Below are positions 1 through 4,437 of a stretch of DNA of 5,190 bases, in pieces; position 1 is the stretch's first letter; every line of letters starts with the position of its first letter. The translations under genes and the position numbers were made by a program. The notes beneath the pieces are model-generated. The model had not been told where the DNA came from. It searched no databases and was given only the letters and a program-made list of their open reading frames with translations. Origin of the DNA: Nitrososphaera sp. (GTDB lineage: Archaea > Thermoproteota > Nitrososphaeria > Nitrososphaerales > Nitrososphaeraceae); assembly GCA_025450475.1 (NCBI GenBank), contig JANWHJ010000041.1, positions 1 through 5,190 on the forward strand, in the 5' to 3' direction.

Positions 1-462
1 GGGCCCGGCAAACGACACCGACAGGTATTGCGAGCCGTCGGAGTTGTTCTTTATCGTCACGTCAGATATGCCCTGCAGCGGCGCTACAGTCACGCCTTCC
101 GTGACCACCGCCAGTGATACCCTGACGGCGTTGTCAAGCCGGGTCTTCAGATCGCCAGAGCCGTATTCGCCGGCCGCGATCTCCTCCGCTATCTTGAGCG
201 CAGCCTTTTCCTTTGTAGTCGTCGCAAGCAGGGCGCGCAGCCTATCCGCGATGTCGATTTCGTGCATCTTGGCGACTCTGTCGGCCAAATCGTAGGCTAT
301 TTTTGGCTCTACAATGTCTGCGACATCTATCCCCCGTCGCCTTGCCTTGAGCGCGTGCTGGTAGTTGTGGTGGACGTTTTTTAGGATGTCCTGCTGGTAG
401 TGCCTGTAATATGCTGGCATTCTCACGTCCTTGAGACGGACCTCGGCTTCATCCAGCATCAT
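1..462 (-). CDS. polC: DNA polymerase D large subunit DP2 (N-terminal part, cut by window edge)
   Basis: This is the catalytic large subunit of the archaeal heterodimeric replicative polymerase PolD; only the first 154 codons lie in the window. Reading from 462 the protein begins MMLDEAEVRL. It carries the features I associate with DP2 N-termini: the YYRHYQQDI segment near residues 18-26, a helical region with KEKAALKIAEEI near 84-95, then the conserved run TEGVTVAPLQGISDV (121-135) and YLSVSFAGP at the edge, which in the family continues into an IRSAGGT-type motif outside the window. The polymerase active site lies further downstream and is not visible. The start is one of two adjacent ATGs (460-462 or 457-459), two bases after the GGGP synthase stop, so the two genes are co-transcribed and probably translationally coupled. 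An AGGT about 13 bases upstream is a weak ribosome-binding candidate. Identification is from motif recall. Confidence 0.9.
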   Translation of the reverse strand, partial: MMLDEAEVRLKDVRMPAYYRHYQQDILKNVHHNYQHALKARRRGIDVADIVEPKIAYDLADRVAKMHEIDIADRLRALLATTTKEKAALKIAEEIAAGEYGSGDLKTRLDNAVRVSLAVVTEGVTVAPLQGISDVTIKNNSDGSQYLSVSFAGP

Positions 463-464
463 AA

Positions 465-1235
465 CTATCGCGACCTGATGGCCTTCACTATCGACGAAAA
501 CTTGTCCTGCCAGTTGCCATCCTTTTCTATCATTGTACCGATTACGATGATGTCGGCTCCCGCCTTTGCTACCTGGCTGGCGGTTTCAGCCGACCTTATG
601 CCACCGCCTACGATCAGCGTGCCATCATAGTTCTTTCTGACCGCCGCCACCATTTCCGGAGGAACGTTCTGCGACGCGCCCGAGCCGGCTTCCAGATAAA
701 CAAAGCGCATGCCCATGTACTGCGCCGCTAGCGAATACATCACTGCAAGGTTTGGTTTATGAAATGGTATGCCTCTGGCGCGGCCGACAAACCAGGCGGC
801 CGTGCCTTCGCCCACGATGATGTAGGCTGTCGGCAGGGGCTCGATGCCGTACTTTTTTACCGCGATTGCGCCGAGCGCCTGCGCTTCAGTGATGAAATAA
901 GGGTTCTCTGAATTGAGCAATGAGCTGAACAAGATTGCATCAGCCTTTGGTGACACACCCGTGACGTTTCCCGGGAATAATATCACGGGTATCTTGATCT
1001 TGGATTTTATTTCTGCCACCACCTTGGCCAGCTCCAGTTGGTCGATGGCGGACGAGCCGCCGACAAGGATCGCAGACGCTCCCTTTTTCTCTACCTTCCT
1101 TGCAATAGCTGCCGCGTCGGTAGAGTTTTCAGAGTCAATGAGCGGGAGGCAAATCGTGCCGTGTTTTTTTATCTCGTCCCGTAAATGCTGCTCAACCTTT
1201 CCTGGTGCCACGTCTCTTTTTGAAGTGTTAGTCAT
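465..1235 (-). CDS. Geranylgeranylglyceryl phosphate synthase
   Basis: This TIM-barrel prenyltransferase joins geranylgeranyl diphosphate to sn-glycerol-1-phosphate, the first committed step of archaeal membrane ether-lipid synthesis. With the ATG at 1235 the protein has 256 residues, normal for archaeal enzymes. Visible landmarks are LPLIDSE (residues 30-36, with the probable Mg-binding Asp34), LVGGSSAID (57-65), ILFPGN (85-90), AYIIVGEGTAAW (137-148), the phosphate/substrate-binding run YLEAGSGA (180-187), VGGGIRS (209-215) and ADIIVIGTMIE (227-237). An upstream in-frame TTG at 1256 would add seven residues. I prefer the ATG because a TATA-like AATAAAAA (minus strand, 1266-1259) lies about 27 bases before it, which fits a leaderless transcript starting at the ATG; from the TTG the same box would be too close. 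It is the first gene of an operon with DP2, two bases apart. The pairing of a lipid enzyme with a polymerase subunit probably reflects shared housekeeping expression. Confidence 0.95.
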   Translation of the reverse strand: MTNTSKRDVAPGKVEQHLRDEIKKHGTICLPLIDSENSTDAAAIARKVEKKGASAILVGGSSAIDQLELAKVVAEIKSKIKIPVILFPGNVTGVSPKADAILFSSLLNSENPYFITEAQALGAIAVKKYGIEPLPTAYIIVGEGTAAWFVGRARGIPFHKPNLAVMYSLAAQYMGMRFVYLEAGSGASQNVPPEMVAAVRKNYDGTLIVGGGIRSAETASQVAKAGADIIVIGTMIEKDGNWQDKFSSIVKAIRSR

Positions 1236-1258
1236 TTTAAAGTTTGATGCTACCAATC

Positions 1259-1266
1259 TTTTTATT
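1259..1266 (-). promoter_or_regulatory. TATA-like box for the GGGP synthase-DP2 operon
   Basis: Read on the minus strand this is AATAAAAA, centred about 27 bases before the ATG at 1235. That is the archaeal TATA-to-start distance expected for a leaderless mRNA. It is a sequence-based prediction only; the same bases read on the plus strand (TTTTTATT) could instead serve the divergent gene starting at 1299. Confidence 0.5.
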
Positions 1267-1274
1267 GTGCCGGC

Positions 1275-1294
1275 GCTATACAGATTTGTATAGC
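1275..1294. promoter_or_regulatory. Perfect 20-bp palindrome in the divergent promoter, candidate operator
   Basis: The sequence is GCTATACAGATTTGTATAGC: perfect 8-base arms (GCTATACA and TGTATAGC) around a GATT spacer. It lies 5 bases before the GTG at 1299 and just upstream of the TATA-like box of the leftward operon, so one dimeric regulator bound here could affect both directions. Each arm contains TATA-like bases (CTATAC, GTATAG), so it could also be part of a bidirectional core promoter. The CTATAC box sits about 20 bases before the GTG, slightly short for a leaderless start. Confidence 0.5.
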
Positions 1295-1298
1295 ATCC

Positions 1299-1670
1299 GT
1301 GACCGACGAGAAATCCAATTCTAACAACCTTTATGCGTATATTGTTGCAAATTCTCTATTTACTCCTCGCCAACTTGCTATAATTTCTAACAAACTGCAG
1401 GGAGGCGGCCGGGCACAGAACATCAGCTCAGGGGCTTATTACAGACAGGTAAAGCAGTGTCGGGACAAGGTCAACGCGATTCTTTACAGCATGATACTTC
1501 TGCAATCGACGGGGATCGTGCAGTTGGAAACATCGAGTGCCCTTGGTAGGCTCGCAGAGCAGGTAGGTGTGATATTTGCTTCAGAAAGCAGTGATGTTGC
1601 CAGCAGATTGAGCGTGAACGACGTGATGTCAGTGATTGACCAGTTGGTAAAAAGAATGTCCAAGTTGTAA
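1299..1670 (+). CDS. Conserved-looking hypothetical protein, possible helix-turn-helix
   Basis: I do not recognise this 123-residue protein. It is predicted soluble, with no signal peptide or membrane segment. After a polar N-terminus (TDEKSNSNN), residues 21-60 (FTPRQLAII through AYYRQVKQCRDKVN) alternate short helices in a way that could form a DNA-binding helix-turn-helix, with basic residues R49, K52 and R55 in the presumed second helix. Residues 60-70 (ILYSMILLQS) are hydrophobic but short and mixed, more like a core helix than a membrane span. The C-terminal half (LGRLAEQVG; SVIDQLVKRMSKL) looks helical. GTG at 1299 is the only usable start: there is no in-frame ATG, GTG or TTG between it and the upstream stop near 1230, and the first internal Met is residue 65. 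It is divergent from GGGP synthase and 53 bases before the next plus-strand gene. Coding status is likely; function is unknown. Confidence 0.75.
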   Translation: MTDEKSNSNNLYAYIVANSLFTPRQLAIISNKLQGGGRAQNISSGAYYRQVKQCRDKVNAILYSMILLQSTGIVQLETSSALGRLAEQVGVIFASESSDVASRLSVNDVMSVIDQLVKRMSKL

Positions 1671-1689
1671 AATAATGTTGTTCTGTAGT

Positions 1690-1697
1690 GATAAATC
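1690..1697 (+). promoter_or_regulatory. TATA-like box for the membrane-anchored winged-helix gene
   Basis: GATAAATC is centred about 30 bases before the ATG at 1724, predicting transcription from around 1720 with an almost absent leader. This would give the 1724 gene its own promoter despite its co-direction with the 1299 gene. It is a prediction from spacing and AT content only. Confidence 0.45.
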
Positions 1698-1722
1698 ACG
1701 GTATTGCAACATAATGCCGTGA
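1696..1722. promoter_or_regulatory. 27-bp hyphenated dyad over the predicted start site, candidate operator
   Basis: TCACGGTATT (1696-1705) and AATGCCGTGA (1713-1722) form inverted arms matching at 9 of 10 positions, around a 7-base spacer. The dyad starts at the end of the TATA-like box and stops one base before the ATG at 1724, where a bound dimer would block initiation. Because the gene encodes a winged-helix protein, autoregulation is an obvious possibility, but it is inferred. There is no T-run after it, so it is a poor terminator for the gene ending at 1670. Confidence 0.5.
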
Positions 1723-1723
1723 C

Positions 1724-2305
1724 ATGATCGTCGACCTAACCGACCTAGGCAGTGACATTGTGAGTTATGGTGTCCTTGCGTTCCTAGCCGGCATGGCCAG
1801 TGTAATGGTTTATGCCAGAGCAAAGAGCGCGCTTGTATACGGCCGCTATAGGGCCGATGAGGCGGTCGTCGAGGCGGTCGTCCTCGAATACACCCGCAGG
1901 CTGCGCGACTATGACAGGGTGATTGCAGAGCTTCGCGCCAAGGTTGACATCATGGAAGTGAGATCGCAGCCTCCTCAGAACATAACATCACGACAGTCGC
2001 ACCAACCACAACCTCACGTAGCGCCCGTGAGTGACCCTGTAGCAGTCACGCAGCATGCGGTGCTTGAGAAAGAAGGTAATGGCACGACCGATTATATTTT
2101 GAAGTTGCTCGTAGAGAGGCCGCGGTCGTCGAGAGAAGTGCAGCATGCGGTGGGCAGGACTCGTGAGCATACTGCCCGCCTCATGAAAAAGCTCCACGAC
2201 TCGGGGCTCGTGAGCAGGGATGCCAATGCCAAACCTTTCAGGTACAACATCACAAACGCAGGTCGGGAGAGGTTGATGGAGAAGGTTGCGCCTGCTGCTG
2301 TCTAG
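1724..2305 (+). CDS. Predicted membrane-anchored winged-helix DNA-binding protein
   Basis: I do not recognise a named family for this 193-residue protein, but its architecture is readable. Residues about 12-31 (IVSYGVLAFLAGMASVMVYA) form one hydrophobic helix, preceded by acidic residues and followed by RARAK; the positive-inside rule places the rest in the cytoplasm. Residues about 41-79 are charged and heptad-like (VVEAVVLEYTRRLRDYDRV, then IAELRAKVDIMEV), suggesting a dimerising coiled coil. A Gln/Pro/His-rich linker covers about 81-112. Residues about 121-186 look like a winged helix of MarR/ArsR-like type: DYILKLLVERPRSS, the recognition-helix candidate TREHTARLMKKLHDSGLV, then a wing with FRYNITNAGRERL. 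The ATG at 1724 is supported by the TATA-like box and by immediate entry into the membrane helix. The last 56 bp overlap the convergent gene ending at 2250. A tethered regulator is the simplest reading; an origin-anchoring role is speculation. Confidence 0.8.
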   Translation: MIVDLTDLGSDIVSYGVLAFLAGMASVMVYARAKSALVYGRYRADEAVVEAVVLEYTRRLRDYDRVIAELRAKVDIMEVRSQPPQNITSRQSHQPQPHVAPVSDPVAVTQHAVLEKEGNGTTDYILKLLVERPRSSREVQHAVGRTREHTARLMKKLHDSGLVSRDANAKPFRYNITNAGRERLMEKVAPAAV

Positions 2306-2693
2306 CTATCTTGTAGACCCATTCCTTGCCCTGACGGTTTCTCACCAGCCTTCCGCGATCCGAATATCTTGAGAGGTAGGTCGAGATGATGCTGAGCTTG
2401 ACCGGCTCGTTGTACTGGTCCTCGTAGAGCTCAAGTATGTCGGTCGAGGTAAAGCCGCCGTAGGGAAACTTGCCATCAACTAGGCTCCAGATCTTATCGC
2501 CCACCGAGGCCGCCGCCTTAGCGGTGAACGTCTTGTCTTCGCTACTGCCGTTCGACTCGATGTTGAGAAGATCCATGAACTCGACTATCTTCATTATCTT
2601 TTCTTTTGAGACATCGCCCTCTAGGGAGAGATTGTACTTGCTTCCCTCGGCGTCCTCCAACTCTATCTTGAACCGCTTCTTTCCCGGGCCCAT
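2250..2693 (-). CDS. Origin-adjacent hypothetical protein with C-terminal winged-helix-like domain
   Basis: This 147-residue soluble protein of unknown function starts with ATG at 2693, on the left edge of the putative replication origin, and is transcribed away from it. Residues 1-46 are lysine- and glutamate-rich with alternating strands and a helix (KKRFKIELEDAEGSKYNLSL; KEKIMKIVEFMDLLNIE). A Ser/Gly/Glu linker follows (47-54). Residues about 66-130 resemble a winged helix: DKIWSLVDGKFPYGGFTSTD, ILELYEDQYNEPVKLSIIST, YLSRYSDRGRLVRNR and a WVYKI wing strand. The last 17 residues are a Gln/Pro/Ser-rich tail encoded largely in the 56-bp overlap with the convergent gene. I believe similar proteins occur in Thaumarchaeota but cannot confirm it. 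The position, divergent from orc1/cdc6 across the origin, makes DNA binding at or near the origin a reasonable hypothesis. No catalytic motif is visible. Confidence 0.8.
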   Translation of the reverse strand: MGPGKKRFKIELEDAEGSKYNLSLEGDVSKEKIMKIVEFMDLLNIESNGSSEDKTFTAKAAASVGDKIWSLVDGKFPYGGFTSTDILELYEDQYNEPVKLSIISTYLSRYSDRGRLVRNRQGKEWVYKIARQQQAQPSPSTSPDLRL

Positions 2694-2720
2694 ATCAGAG
2701 TAGCTGGACGTGTTATCGTC

Positions 2721-2734
2721 TTAACACTTAACAC
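2721..2734. repeat. Tandem direct repeat TTAACAC x2
   Basis: Two exact, contiguous copies of TTAACAC (2721-2727, 2728-2734) lie 28-41 bases upstream of the ATG at 2693. They overlap the place where the TATA/BRE elements of the leftward winged-helix gene would be, and they share the TTAAC core of the GTTAAC hexamers across the origin. A protein recognising that core could couple origin occupancy to expression of this gene; that is inference. Confidence 0.6.
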
Positions 2735-2745
2735 CAGCTCTGACA

Positions 2746-2830
2746 TTGTTGATAACAAAGAGCTTAGCTCTTGTTAACCGTGCTTGAGACACAAGCTATT
2801 CTGGTTAACAATTGCCTTTTGGTTAACCAG
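2746..2830. repeat. Cluster of inverted repeats on the left side of the origin
   Basis: Four dyads occur within 85 bases. TTGTT-GAT-AACAA is at 2746-2758. AACAAAGAGC (2754-2763) and GCTCTTGTT (2767-2775) pair around TTA with a single A bulge. GCTTG-AGACA-CAAGC is at 2782-2796. CTGGTTAAC (2801-2809) and GTTAACCAG (2822-2830) are perfect 9-base arms around 12 bases, the second half lying in the palindrome TGGTTAACCA (2820-2829). Three GTTAAC hexamers are included. They could be protein-binding dyads or cruciform/hairpin structures in unwound DNA. Confidence 0.6.
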
Positions 2831-2860
2831 AGTTTTAGTTAGAAAATCGCTCGTTTGCGG

Positions 2861-2882
2861 TTCCAGTGGAAATGGAGGGGTC
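2861..2882 (+). repeat. Origin recognition box ORB-1
   Basis: The site has the two-part ORB layout: the dyad TTCCA-G-TGGAA, then AATGGA, then the G-string GGGGTC. It matches the archaeal Orc1/Cdc6 recognition sequence as I remember it from Sulfolobus and Pyrococcus. It agrees with ORB-2 at 18 of 22 positions in the same orientation, 62 bases away (about six helical turns), so two initiators would bind on the same face of the helix. Confidence 0.85.
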
Positions 2883-2922
2883 CTATCCGGGTTTGTTAAC
2901 ATGGTCAGGGCAGTCATTAACG

Positions 2923-2944
2923 CTCCAGTGGAAACAAAGGGGTC
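2923..2944 (+). repeat. Origin recognition box ORB-2
   Basis: The site contains TCCAGTGGAAACAAAGGGGT, the closest match in the window to the remembered archaeal ORB consensus, including the GTGGAAACAAA core and the G-string. It has the same orientation as ORB-1. It is the likely high-affinity binding site of the Orc1/Cdc6 encoded at 3232-4437. Confidence 0.88.
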
Positions 2945-3021
2945 ATTTCTTGGCTTTTTTGCAGACATCGTTTGCATGCTGTTAACAGTAGTTGATCACG
3001 CAGTGATTCCCTTCATGCCGC

Positions 3022-3043
3022 CACCCCTTGCTTTCCTGTCCAG
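3022..3043 (-). repeat. Degenerate inverted ORB-like site (ORB-3)
   Basis: On the minus strand the bases run CTGGACAGGAAAGCAAGGGG then TG, matching ORB-2 at about 15 of 22 positions and keeping GGAAA, AA and GGGGT; the left half of the dyad is lost. Its orientation is opposite to ORB-1 and ORB-2, as seen in archaeal origins where boxes face each other. A weaker AGAAGGGGACT lies just beyond it (3043-3053, minus strand). It is a plausible low-affinity site and could be chance similarity. Confidence 0.5.
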
Positions 3044-3060
3044 TCCCCTTCTCAAAGCTC

Positions 3061-3160
3061 TTTACAATCAATATCATCAAGCTGATATGCTAATTAGTTA
3101 TAGTTGATCAGGCCGGTTAAAAACTACCTGTTAACGTAATTGTTAAGGTAAAGTTAACAA
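3061..3160. other. AT-rich candidate duplex unwinding element
   Basis: Positions 3061-3110 have 13 G/C in 50 bases and 3121-3160 have 11 in 40, separated by a short GGCCGG. The first part includes the inverted repeat ATATCA (3071-3076) / TGATAT (3083-3088); the second has two GTTAAC hexamers. It is the most AT-rich part of the gap and lies between the ORB set and the initiator gene. Its role as the melting site is inferred from composition and position. Confidence 0.5.
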
Positions 3161-3191
3161 ACTTCGGTTCTGGATAAGAAAAAGAGGGGGC

Positions 3192-3213
3192 GGCGGGTTA
3201 AAATTGGCCCGCC
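3192..3213. promoter_or_regulatory. cdc6 promoter: TATA-like core inside a GGCGGG/CCCGCC dyad
   Basis: GGCGGG (3192-3197) and CCCGCC (3208-3213) are perfect inverted arms around 10 bases that contain TTAAAATT (3198-3205), centred about 30 bases before the TTG start. A regulator bound to the arms would cover the TATA box, and autoregulation by Orc1/Cdc6 is possible. A degenerate ORB-like run with a G5 string (about 3170-3190) abuts the dyad. If transcription starts about 26 bases after this TATA (around 3228), the GGTGATC at 3220-3226 would not be in the mRNA, so an earlier promoter cannot be excluded. Confidence 0.5.
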
Positions 3214-3219
3214 AAGAAT

Positions 3220-3226
3220 GGTGATC
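3220..3226 (+). promoter_or_regulatory. Candidate Shine-Dalgarno site supporting the cdc6 TTG start
   Basis: GGTGATC matches seven bases of the sequence complementary to the conserved 3' end of archaeal 16S rRNA (…GGATCACCTCC) and ends five bases before the TTG at 3232. It would help a weak start codon if the transcript has a leader. It conflicts with a leaderless reading of the nearby TATA-like box. Confidence 0.45.
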
Positions 3227-3231
3227 GGTAA

Positions 3232-4437
3232 TTGAGCTCTGATATTGACAATATTTTTGACAAGGCTGCAAAAGGCAAGTCACTTATCAAAAATGATCAG
3301 GTGCTTAAAATCGATTACGTGCCGGAAAAACTTCCATTCAGAGAACAGGAAGAAAAAACTCTGGCTCAGATACTATCAACAACTTTCAGAAGCGCCAGGC
3401 CGTCAAACTTGTTTCTGTTTGGAGAACCGGGCACAGGCAAAACCGCAGTGGTCAAGAAAGTTGTTGAAAAATTGGAAAAGAAGGCAAAAGAGCTCAATAC
3501 AAATGTCAAGGTTGTTAATGTAAACGCAAAAGGCGCCAGCACTGCATACAAGGTGTTGCATGAAATTGCGGAATATATCGGGTTGAATCAGGAAGACAAA
3601 ACAAAACGGGTTCCATTCACCGGACTTTCGATAGGAGAAGCAACTGGTAGGATATTACAATTCATACAAAAGAAGGAGCTCAGCGTCATTCTGGTAATAG
3701 ACGAAATAGATTCGTTAGTGGATAAAAGTGGAGACGACATTCTCTATAGTTTCACGCGGGCCAACCAGCAAATGACCGAAGGTGGTTTCATAGCATTGAT
3801 CGGAATATCTAACAGCCTTGACTTTAAGGACAAACTAGATCCGCGTGTTCGAAGCAGTCTCAGCGAGGAAGAGATGGTCTTCAAACCCTACGCAATAGAC
3901 CAGTTGTGTGAGATACTGCATGAGAGATCAAAAATCGCATTCAACCACGGCGCTATTTCTGAAGCCGCCGTGAACCTCTGCTCAGCAATGGCCGGAAGGG
4001 AGCATGGTGATGCAAGAAAAGCAATAGATCTGCTAAGAGTTGCAGCAGAACTTGCCGAAAGAGAGAATGCCGTTAAAGTTGACGAAAAGCACGTAAGAGC
4101 GGCACAAGAAAAAATAGAAAAAAATGCGCCCTACGATCTTTTGAAAAATGCGCCAACACACATGAAGTTAGTAGTGCTGGCAATAGCAAAAACAAAGGAC
4201 GCCTACACCGGTAACGTATACGATACTTACACTTCACTCTGCAGACATTTAGAACAGGAGCCACTTACACAACGCCGTGTTACCCAGATGATAAGCAAGT
4301 TGGATCTCTTGGGCATGGTTGCAACAGATGTTGTCAGTCAGGGGCGCTACGGCAGATCCCAGAAGATCAGAATCAAAATCCCACTGACTACAGTAAAAGA
4401 AGCGCTCAAGGAAGATTTTGCGTCGCTTATAGATTGA
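3232..4437 (+). CDS. cdc6: Orc1/Cdc6 family replication initiator
   Basis: This AAA+ ATPase recognises ORBs at the origin and is thought to recruit the MCM helicase. The 401-residue length is typical. Visible motifs are Walker A GEPGTGKT (64-71), Walker B LVIDEID (154-160), sensor 1 IGISNS (190-195), the conserved LDPRVRSSL (202-210) around the presumed arginine finger, and sensor 2 GDARKAIDLLR (259-269). A C-terminal winged helix covers about 305-395 (APTHMKLVVLAIAKTK onward, with RRVTQMISKLDLLGMV as the likely recognition region). The initiator-specific N-terminus (IFDKAAKGKSLI) is intact. The TTG at 3232 is effectively forced: TAA directly precedes it in frame and the first internal Met is residue 181, after Walker A and B. 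The gene faces away from the origin, whose ORBs lie 290-370 bases upstream. It overlaps convergent DP1 by 11 bp. It is visibly more AT-rich than the polymerase genes. Confidence 0.96.
   Translation: MSSDIDNIFDKAAKGKSLIKNDQVLKIDYVPEKLPFREQEEKTLAQILSTTFRSARPSNLFLFGEPGTGKTAVVKKVVEKLEKKAKELNTNVKVVNVNAKGASTAYKVLHEIAEYIGLNQEDKTKRVPFTGLSIGEATGRILQFIQKKELSVILVIDEIDSLVDKSGDDILYSFTRANQQMTEGGFIALIGISNSLDFKDKLDPRVRSSLSEEEMVFKPYAIDQLCEILHERSKIAFNHGAISEAAVNLCSAMAGREHGDARKAIDLLRVAAELAERENAVKVDEKHVRAAQEKIEKNAPYDLLKNAPTHMKLVVLAIAKTKDAYTGNVYDTYTSLCRHLEQEPLTQRRVTQMISKLDLLGMVATDVVSQGRYGRSQKIRIKIPLTTVKEALKEDFASLID

Larger units (their letters stand above)
2694..3231. other. Putative chromosomal replication origin (oriC)
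   Basis: This 538-base gap between divergent genes contains no credible coding sequence. It holds two clear ORB-type initiator sites in the same orientation and a weaker inverted third, seven exact GTTAAC hexamers, several inverted repeats on the left, and AT-rich stretches between the third ORB and the cdc6 promoter (13 G/C of 50 bases at 3061-3110; 11 of 40 at 3121-3160) that could be the unwinding element. It directly precedes orc1/cdc6. Archaeal origins commonly lie beside their initiator gene and are marked by ORBs around an AT-rich region. The identification rests on these sequence features, without skew or replication-profile data. Confidence 0.85.

Noticed and set aside
1236..1256. 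Seven-codon N-terminal extension of GGGP synthase from the TTG at 1256
   Set aside because: The TATA-like box at 1259-1266 is too close to 1256 but about 27 bases from the ATG at 1235, and the extension adds no family-conserved residues.
913..1293. Long plus-strand open frame opposite GGGP synthase
   Set aside because: It is antisense to a gene with clear family motifs along its whole length, and its translation has no recognisable features. The plus-strand frames at 44-295, 400-630, 4517-4801 and 4868-5185 are likewise shadows of DP2, GGGP synthase or DP1.
1671..1723. Intrinsic terminator after the 123-residue gene
   Set aside because: The dyad at 1696-1722 is not followed by a T-run and lies over a promoter, so an operator is a better explanation.
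2784..3107. Open frame of 107 codons on the plus strand within the origin gap
   Set aside because: It starts with TTG, runs through both ORBs and several GTTAAC repeats, ends in the AT-rich DNA and has no recognisable protein features. The opposite-strand frame at 2774-2977 fails for the same reasons.
3170..3190. Fourth ORB with the G5 string before the cdc6 promoter
   Set aside because: It matches at only about 12 of 22 positions and lacks the GTGGAAA core; it is noted as a weak possibility with the cdc6 promoter but not called as an ORB.
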